Source of the DNA: Wenzhouxiangella sp. | Lineage (GTDB): Bacteria > Pseudomonadota > Gammaproteobacteria > Xanthomonadales > Wenzhouxiangellaceae | NCBI GenBank assembly: GCA_007127425.1 | Contig: SKZJ01000123.1 | Span: forward strand, 1 to 12,035 | Direction of reading: 5' to 3' | DNA length: 12,035 nucleotides | Translations under genes and position numbers: made by a program | Notes under the pieces: generated by a model | Told to the model about the DNA's origin: nothing | Seen by the model: the letters and a program-made list of their open reading frames with translations, nothing else | The model's database searches: none | Shown: positions 5,867 through 12,035 of the stretch, one piece after another | How positions within the stretch are numbered: the first letter of the stretch is position 1 | How the letters are laid out: every line of letters starts with the position of its first letter

Positions 5867-8800
5867 ATGACCAGTTCGCACACCAGCCATCAGTCCCTGA
5901 AGTGGACCCGGCCCCTGATCGACGAGCTTTGCGGGGAAATCCAGCAAACGCTCGAGCAATGGGCCGACGAGGATGCCGACCGCTCCAGTGTTGATCTGGC
6001 CGCCGCTGCAGATGCCGGCCGCAAGATCGCCGGGAGCCTGTCGGTGCTGCAGTATGACAGCGGCGAAATGGTCGGTGAGGCCATGGCACAGGTCATCGAG
6101 GCACTTGAGCGCGGTGACATCGAAAGCGCACATGAAGAAGCGGCCGTGACCACGGTTCTGGAAGCGACCGCCACGCTCCCCGACTACCTCGACTTCCTTG
6201 AAAACAGCCATCGGGACGCACCGCTGGTATTGCTGGAGACAATCAATGCATTGCGGGCTTTGGTTGGCGGAGAGCCACTGGAAGCCCGGGATTTCTTCCA
6301 TCCGCCGATCGAGTCCGTGCCCCTGCCCGAGGCCGAAACTACAACGGCCGCCCCCGCAGACATCCGGCGAGCCTACCAGCACGCGTTACGCGGATTCCTG
6401 GTTGACAACGAGAATCGGGAAGCACTCCAGACTCTGCAGGCCATCGCCCTGAAGATTCGTGACCAGTCGGCATTTCCGGATGCGCTGCGACGCACCGGCT
6501 GGGCTGCCGCAGGTCTGGTATCCGGACTGCTTTCCGGGCGTGGCGAGTCCGGCCGAGACAGCGCCCGGCTGTTTGCCCGTCTCGACGTCGTTCTCAAGCA
6601 GGCCGCCGAGGGGGAATCCAGCGACGAGACCGCCGTACCGCTGTGCCGGCACTTCCTGTTCCAGGTGGCCAGCGCCGGCCCCGGCGATGATCTGGCCGGG
6701 GAAGTCTTTGAGGCATTCGAACTGGACAAGCACGGTGTCGATCAAGGGGACCAGACCCGGGTCTTCCTGGCCGGGCACAACCGCGCCCTGTTCGCGGCGG
6801 TGACCCAGGCCGCGCGCGAGGACCTCGCCCAGATCAAGGAGACGCTCGGTTCCCAGCTGGAAGGCAGCAAGGCACCGGACGTGCTCGAGCAACAGACCAC
6901 CCTGCTTGAGTCCGTCGGAGAGAGCCTGTCGATGCTCGGGCTGGAGAAGCTGGCGCGGCGCATCAAGGACCAGGCCAGTCGCCTCGGCGACCTCAGCGCG
7001 GACCCCGACGACCCGGCCCTGCTGGCCGTTGCCAGGGAACTGCTGGTCGTCGAGTCCCAGCTCGAGGACAGCTTTGCGCTGGCCGCCTTCGAGGACAGTG
7101 ACGAAGCAGAGGATGAAACCGGTGCAACGCTGTTGCCGCCATCCGAACAGAAGCGGGTTCTCAGGCAACTGCTTGCCGAAGCGCTCGAGGACCTGACGCA
7201 TGCCAAGAGCCTGCTCGACGCCCTCAATCGCGGCAAGGCCGACAGCGATGCTGCCGGCGAAGCGCACGAAGCGCTGGATCGCATCGGCAATGCGCTTTAC
7301 ATGGCCGATCGCGAAGAAGGCGCCCAGCTGATCCACGCTGCCCGACGGCTGGTGCAGGACACCTTCATCGACAACGACGTTGAAGCGGCCGAGCAGTCCC
7401 GACTCGAAACCCTGGCCGAAGCCCTGACCATTGCCGAGCTCTACCTTGAGAGCATGAGTGAGCTCGATTCTCAGGGTCGCAGCCACTTCGAAACCGCACA
7501 GCAGAACCTCGAAGCGCTCGGCTACTGGCCCGGACAGAGCCCGGCCGAACCCGACGTACCGGACTCGACCGAACCATCCGAGGACCTAGCCGAACTGGCG
7601 CCGGACGACAAACATGAAGACTTCGAAGAGGAGTTTGTCGAACCGGTTTCCGAGGAGACATCCGCGCAGACCGCCCCTGACACCGACGAAGTGGAGGAGC
7701 CACGCGCGACCGGCTCAACCCCTGGCTTCGGCGACGACTTCGATGATTTCGATATCGTCGAGATATTCCTCGAGGAGTTCGACCAGGAACTCGAATCGCT
7801 GGAGGAAGTGCTCGACAAGTGGCGCAACACGCCCGACGACAGCGAAACCCAGGTCACGATTCGTCGTTCGTTCCACTCCCTCAAGGGTTCCGGCAGAATG
7901 GCCGGCGCCAGCGAGATCGGCGAGTTTGCCTGGGAGTTCGAGAACCTCCTTAACCAGGTACTCGAAGGACGTCTGAAGCCAGCCAAGGCTGTGATCGACC
8001 TGGTCGCTGAGGGCGTTCAGGCATTGCCGAGCATGCGTGCGCGCCTGGCCGAAAGTGGCGAAGGCGAATTCAACCAGTCCGCCTGTCGCCGGCTTGCCGA
8101 TCGCGCTCAAGACATGGCCGAGGGCCGGGAGCCGGCAGAGCCTTTAGAGCAGACAGCCGATGAAGCATCGGATCAGGCGTTCCAGGCGCCCGAGCTCAAG
8201 GGTATGGATCCAACCCTGGTCGAATTGATGGTCAAGGAGTTGTCGGAGAACCTCGAAACGCTGGACGACTGGCTCGCCGAAGCCGAGGAAAACGGCTTGC
8301 CGGGCATCATCGATGACCCGCTGGTCCGTGCCGTCCACACGATGAAAGGCACCATGCGATTGGCGCCGATTCGCAACGAGAGTGAAACCGCGCAAGTCTT
8401 CGAACAGTACCTCGACGAACTCGCCCATACCGGCGCACCACCCACCGAATCCGGTTACCAGGCGATAAAGGAATGTGGCAGGATTTTCCGCCTGCGCCTG
8501 GACCGACTGCAAGGCGAGGTGGTCGAAGACCGGATCTTTGAAACGACCGAACTGGGGGAAGAACTCAGACGACTGCACAACCAGGCACATCGCGACAGCG
8601 ACTCCAGGCAGGTGGGGCTGCGGGACGAAGTGGATGAACCCCTGTTTTCGTCCGACACCGATGACGTATCGACCACCGAAAGCACTGACTTCGATGTCTT
8701 CGGCATGGATGACGAAGCCGACGCTTCGACCGAACAAGCCGAAGCGGATGACACATTCGATGCAGCGCCGACAGAACCCACCGAGGAAGCGGACACCGAG

Positions 8801-11590
8801 CTCGAGCCGACAGGTGATACGGATGAGGATGAGGCTGCAGCCGAACAGCAGGCATCCGGCTTCGAGACTGACAAAGAACCACCCACCCTTGATGAAGCGC
8901 TTGACGACACGTCGGATTCGAACGCAACGGATGAATCGTTCGACGAGTTCGAGTCCGAACTGGCCGGCACGAGTCTCGGCACTGAGGAAGATGAGTCTGA
9001 CGAACTAGGGTCGCCCGAAGAGCCCGAAGAAGATCAGCGACCGGAACAATTCGACACCGACGAAGATATCGAGCAAGCGGATGCCGACGAGGAGGAGACT
9101 GCCGGCGAAGCACAGTCGGAGTCCCCCATCGACGAAGCGATGGATTTCGACGACGACACCGCTTTGACGGACGCCGACGCGGAACCTGAAAGGGATTACG
9201 AAGCAGAGCCCGAAGGCGAGCTTGAATCGCAAGATACTGCCACGCCAACGGAGTTCCCCGAGAAACCCGAGGAGACGGCTGAAGCGGACGCGGCAGCACT
9301 CTACGCGGACCTTGACGAGGACCTGCTCGAAGCCTTCCTCGAAGAGGCCCAGGAAGTGCTGGAGCATGCCGACGACACTTTGCAGCAATGGCGTGAGACC
9401 CCCGACGACAAGGCCATGGTCACCGTCCTTCAGCGCGACCTGCACACCATCAAGGGCAGTTCACGCATGGTCGGCCTGGACGCCATCGGCGGCGTCGCCC
9501 ATGTCATGGAGGAATTGCTGGAGGGTATCGCCGCCGGGATCAAGAAGACGACCCCTGAACGCATCGATGCGCTCGAGACCGGCTGCGACCACCTGCACTC
9601 GATGGTCGATGCAGTCATCAAGCGCGAACCCATGCCGGAGAAACCGATCTCCGCCCTGCTCGAAGGCGAACAGCCGGTGGAACCGACTGCGCCCGAAGAG
9701 ATCGTCGAGCTGGCCGAGGAACCGGTCGACACAGACGTCGAGGACACCACCCAGGTTACCCGTACCGAAAACCTGCGTGTACCAATGGACCTCGTCGACG
9801 ACCTGGTCAACTACGCCGGCGAAATCAGTATCTTCCGCTCGCGCCTGGAAGAACAGGTCACCGTGTTCCGCACCAACGTCGCCGAGATCGACGAGACGGT
9901 TATCCGACTCCGCGACCAGCTCAGAAAGCTGGAGATCGAGACCGAGGCGCAGATCCTGGCCCGTTATGAACGCGAGCACGGTCCGGCCGATGAAACCTTC
10001 GATCCGCTGGAACTGGACCGCTACTCCACCATTCAGCAGCTCTCGCGCGGGCTAGGCGAGAGTGTGTCCGACCTGACCAGCCTGACGGGCATTCTGGACG
10101 ACGCCACGCGCCAGTCGGAGACGCTGCTGATGCAACAGTCGCGCGTCAACACCGAATTGCAGGAAGGCCTGATGCAGGCACGCATGGTGTCGTTCCACAC
10201 GCTGCTGCCGCGCCTGCGGCGCGTCGTGCGCAACGCCACTCGCGAACTGGGCAAGCAGGCCGAGCTGTCTGTCAGTATCGAGGGTGAAGGCGAACTGGAC
10301 CGCAGCGTGCTCGACCGGATCACCGCTCCCATCGAGCATTTGCTGCGCAACGCCATCAGTCACGGCATCGAATCGCCGGATACCCGCACCCGGAACAACA
10401 AACCCGAGGCCGGCACGATCAGTATCGACGTGTCGCGCCAGGCCACCGAACTGGTGATCCGGGTGGTCGACGACGGGGCCGGCCTCAACCTGGAGGCCAT
10501 TCGCCGTCGCGGCATCGAGCAGGGATTGATCACCGAGGCGGAAACCGACGAAGACACGATTGCCCAACTGATCTTCCGCCCCGGATTCAGTACCGCGAAA
10601 CAGGTCAGCCAGCTGGCTGGACGCGGCATCGGCATGGATGTCGTATCCAACGAGGTCCGGCACATCGGCGGCAGCGTGGATGCCACCACCGATGCCGGCA
10701 AGGGCACACGGTTCACCATCCGCATTCCGTTGTCGCTGACAGTCATGCAGGCCATCATGGTGCGAGTGGCCGACCGTCAGTTCGCCATTCCGCTCCAGGC
10801 GGTGCGCGGTGTGACCCGCATGCTGGCCAGCGAGTGGCAGCGCCAGATCGAGTCGATGGAACCGCATCAGGAATATGCCGGCGAGAACTATCCGTTACTG
10901 GAGCTCGAGCCGCAGCTGGGATTCGAGGCCGAAGATCTCCCCGAAGGTACGCTATCTCTGCTGATGATCGAGGCAGGCGAACAGCGCGCAGCGCTGCGTG
11001 TCACCGAACTTCAGGGCCACCGCGAGATCGTGATCAAACCGGTCGGACCCCAGATCAGCTCAATCACCGGCATCCTCGGCGGCACCATTACCGGCGACGG
11101 CCTGGTCGTCCCCATTCTCGACATGGGACCGCTCATTCGCCAGGCCTTTGAACACGAGCTCCTTCCCGGTCATCGGGTCGAACACGAAGAGGTCGAGGAG
11201 GTCAAGCGCACCCCGCTGGTCATGGTGGTTGACGATTCGATCACGATGCGCCGTGTGACCGCACGCGTACTGGAGCACCGTGGCCTGGAAGTGATGACCG
11301 CACGCGACGGTCTCGATGCCGTCGAGACCATGTTCGAGCGTGTGCCTGACCTGATCCTTCTCGACATCGAGATGCCGCGCATGGATGGTTACGAACTGGC
11401 CACCCATGTACGCAACGACCCGCGCCTGAAGGACATACCGATGATCATGATCACTTCGCGCAGTGGCGAGAAGCACCGCCAGCATGCGAAGGAACTGGGT
11501 GTGGACGGTTACCTCATCAAGCCCTACCAGGAAGCCGAGCTGATCGAGAACGTCTTCGAACAACTCAAGATACCCGTGCCGCAAGGATAG
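5867..11590 (+). CDS. chpA: Multi-Hpt hybrid histidine kinase ChpA
   Basis: The CheA-type kinase of the Pil/Chp system (also called PilL), 1907 residues against about 2470 in P. aeruginosa. In order: a helical ChpA/FimL-like N-terminal region (1-550) without a phospho-His motif; an acidic linker (about 552-625); Hpt1 with H670 (HSLKGSG); Hpt2 with H824 (HTMKGT); a very acidic linker (920-1139); and Hpt3 with H1193 (HTIKGSS). The CheA dimerisation region starts near 1300. The ATPase domain has N1495 (N box), DDGAG at 1535-1539 and GRGIGMD at 1585-1591. A CheW-like domain spans about 1620-1770, and a C-terminal receiver has D1789-D1790, phosphoacceptor D1833 and K1885. All catalytic motifs are intact. 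The dimerisation stretch includes a long insert (about 1345-1390) between its helices. The ATG at 5867 has only a weak ribosome site; no better in-frame start is near. chpC follows after 5 bases. Confidence 0.95.
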   Translation: MTSSHTSHQSLKWTRPLIDELCGEIQQTLEQWADEDADRSSVDLAAAADAGRKIAGSLSVLQYDSGEMVGEAMAQVIEALERGDIESAHEEAAVTTVLEATATLPDYLDFLENSHRDAPLVLLETINALRALVGGEPLEARDFFHPPIESVPLPEAETTTAAPADIRRAYQHALRGFLVDNENREALQTLQAIALKIRDQSAFPDALRRTGWAAAGLVSGLLSGRGESGRDSARLFARLDVVLKQAAEGESSDETAVPLCRHFLFQVASAGPGDDLAGEVFEAFELDKHGVDQGDQTRVFLAGHNRALFAAVTQAAREDLAQIKETLGSQLEGSKAPDVLEQQTTLLESVGESLSMLGLEKLARRIKDQASRLGDLSADPDDPALLAVARELLVVESQLEDSFALAAFEDSDEAEDETGATLLPPSEQKRVLRQLLAEALEDLTHAKSLLDALNRGKADSDAAGEAHEALDRIGNALYMADREEGAQLIHAARRLVQDTFIDNDVEAAEQSRLETLAEALTIAELYLESMSELDSQGRSHFETAQQNLEALGYWPGQSPAEPDVPDSTEPSEDLAELAPDDKHEDFEEEFVEPVSEETSAQTAPDTDEVEEPRATGSTPGFGDDFDDFDIVEIFLEEFDQELESLEEVLDKWRNTPDDSETQVTIRRSFHSLKGSGRMAGASEIGEFAWEFENLLNQVLEGRLKPAKAVIDLVAEGVQALPSMRARLAESGEGEFNQSACRRLADRAQDMAEGREPAEPLEQTADEASDQAFQAPELKGMDPTLVELMVKELSENLETLDDWLAEAEENGLPGIIDDPLVRAVHTMKGTMRLAPIRNESETAQVFEQYLDELAHTGAPPTESGYQAIKECGRIFRLRLDRLQGEVVEDRIFETTELGEELRRLHNQAHRDSDSRQVGLRDEVDEPLFSSDTDDVSTTESTDFDVFGMDDEADASTEQAEADDTFDAAPTEPTEEADTELEPTGDTDEDEAAAEQQASGFETDKEPPTLDEALDDTSDSNATDESFDEFESELAGTSLGTEEDESDELGSPEEPEEDQRPEQFDTDEDIEQADADEEETAGEAQSESPIDEAMDFDDDTALTDADAEPERDYEAEPEGELESQDTATPTEFPEKPEETAEADAAALYADLDEDLLEAFLEEAQEVLEHADDTLQQWRETPDDKAMVTVLQRDLHTIKGSSRMVGLDAIGGVAHVMEELLEGIAAGIKKTTPERIDALETGCDHLHSMVDAVIKREPMPEKPISALLEGEQPVEPTAPEEIVELAEEPVDTDVEDTTQVTRTENLRVPMDLVDDLVNYAGEISIFRSRLEEQVTVFRTNVAEIDETVIRLRDQLRKLEIETEAQILARYEREHGPADETFDPLELDRYSTIQQLSRGLGESVSDLTSLTGILDDATRQSETLLMQQSRVNTELQEGLMQARMVSFHTLLPRLRRVVRNATRELGKQAELSVSIEGEGELDRSVLDRITAPIEHLLRNAISHGIESPDTRTRNNKPEAGTISIDVSRQATELVIRVVDDGAGLNLEAIRRRGIEQGLITEAETDEDTIAQLIFRPGFSTAKQVSQLAGRGIGMDVVSNEVRHIGGSVDATTDAGKGTRFTIRIPLSLTVMQAIMVRVADRQFAIPLQAVRGVTRMLASEWQRQIESMEPHQEYAGENYPLLELEPQLGFEAEDLPEGTLSLLMIEAGEQRAALRVTELQGHREIVIKPVGPQISSITGILGGTITGDGLVVPILDMGPLIRQAFEHELLPGHRVEHEEVEEVKRTPLVMVVDDSITMRRVTARVLEHRGLEVMTARDGLDAVETMFERVPDLILLDIEMPRMDGYELATHVRNDPRLKDIPMIMITSRSGEKHRQHAKELGVDGYLIKPYQEAELIENVFEQLKIPVPQG
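11583..11587 (+). promoter_or_regulatory. chpC ribosome binding site inside chpA
   Basis: AAGGA lies within the last codons of chpA, eight bases before the chpC ATG at 11596. This supports the chosen start and implies that translation of chpC is coupled to that of chpA. Confidence 0.6.
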
Positions 11591-11595
11591 TGAAA

Positions 11596-12035
11596 ATGCA
11601 GGAATTCGAGATTCGCAGCGTCATGGTACCGGTATCCGGTCTGTACCTGCTTCTCCCCAATGCCACGGTCGCCGAAGTGGTCGGGTACACCGACCCTGAA
11701 CCAGTGCCGGGCTCCGCCCAATGGCTGCTGGGTACCATGATGTGGCACGGCTGGCAGGTTCCCCTGATCAGCTTCGCACGATTGATTGACCAGTCACATA
11801 CCGAAGCCTCGCAGGGTGCGCGAATCTGCATCACCAAGAGCCTGATCAAGAACGAAAAGATGCCCTACATCGGCATTCTTTCCCAGGGCCATCCGCGCCT
11901 GATCACGGTGACGGATGAAAACTTCGTCGAAGTCTCCACCGAGGGCAATCCCATCGGCGTGGCCGGGCAGGTGACGATCAACGACCGTGAAGCGGTCGTC
12001 CCCGACCTCGACCGCCTCGGACACCTGGTCGCCCA
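11596..12035 (+). CDS. chpC: CheW-like protein ChpC (3' end outside window)
   Basis: An open frame from ATG 11596 to the window edge, 146 complete codons with no stop. The start is MQEFEIRSVMVPVSG, followed by LYLLLPNATVAEVV, VPGSAQWLLGTMMWHGW and VPLISF, a CheW-type fold close to ChpC of P. aeruginosa (about 168 residues), so roughly 20 residues should be missing. ChpC is the second CheW-like adaptor of the system, thought to couple ChpA to PilJ or to other receptors. At the place where CheW and PilI have (N/V)-R-G, this protein has Trp-His-Gly (50-52), so the signature arginine is absent. The start follows chpA by 5 bases with a good ribosome site. In P. aeruginosa chpB lies between chpA and chpC; it is absent here. 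Confidence 0.85.
   Translation, partial: MQEFEIRSVMVPVSGLYLLLPNATVAEVVGYTDPEPVPGSAQWLLGTMMWHGWQVPLISFARLIDQSHTEASQGARICITKSLIKNEKMPYIGILSQGHPRLITVTDENFVEVSTEGNPIGVAGQVTINDREAVVPDLDRLGHLVA

Noticed and set aside
4576..5883. 435-codon minus-strand frame opposite pilJ
   Set aside because: A GC-driven shadow of the pilJ coding frame; the plus-strand product has complete MCP motifs.
8565..9299. Ser- or Arg-rich frames opposite and offset to the chpA acidic linker
   Set aside because: Repetitive GAA/GAC codons of the linker automatically create long stop-free Ser/Arg-rich frames; there are no motifs or ribosome sites.

Overview
The window carries the front part of a Pil/Chp (type IV pilus) chemosensory locus of a high-GC gammaproteobacterium. 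The gene order tonB-like, gshB, then divergently pilG, pilI, pilJ, chpA, chpC matches the tonB3-gshB-pilG...chpA...chpC neighbourhood I know from Pseudomonas aeruginosa. The pilG-pilI-pilJ-chpA order without pilH or pilK is, from memory, closer to the Xanthomonadales arrangement such as the Xylella Pil-Chp operon. A Xanthomonadales- or Wenzhouxiangella-like host is a reasonable inference but is not proven by the sequence.

Layout: bases 1-582 hold no convincing gene. They form a patchwork of palindromic and repeated DNA: a long imperfect hairpin at 30-101, a perfect 11-pair hairpin at 155-180, a 26-bp inverted repeat with arms at 229-254 and 378-403, and a T/G-rich 12-bp direct repeat at 481-522. 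On the minus strand, gshB (2390-1455) and a tonB-like gene (1458-583) overlap by 4 bases (ATGA) and form a two-gene operon. A divergent promoter region at 2391-2570 separates them from the plus-strand Pil/Chp genes: pilG (2571-3002), pilI (3036-3614), pilJ (3754-5796), chpA (5867-11590) and chpC (11596 to the window edge, incomplete).

How the genes work together, from the known family pathway: the membrane receptor PilJ is coupled by the CheW-like proteins PilI and ChpC to the large histidine kinase ChpA. ChpA passes phosphate through its Hpt domains to response regulators (PilG and its own C-terminal receiver), which control pilus extension, twitching and often cAMP signalling. TonB3 of P. 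aeruginosa is also linked to twitching, so the minus-strand neighbour may be functionally related, whereas GshB makes glutathione.

Main points of interest: pilH, pilK and chpB are absent from their usual places; ChpA is compact (1907 residues), with three recognisable phosphoacceptor histidines and a 220-residue linker holding 91 acidic and only 4 basic residues; ChpC lacks the Asn-x-Arg-Gly signature of CheW while PilI keeps Val-Arg-Gly; and the left flank is dense in repeats. I do not see a clearly new biological system here: the genes belong to known families.
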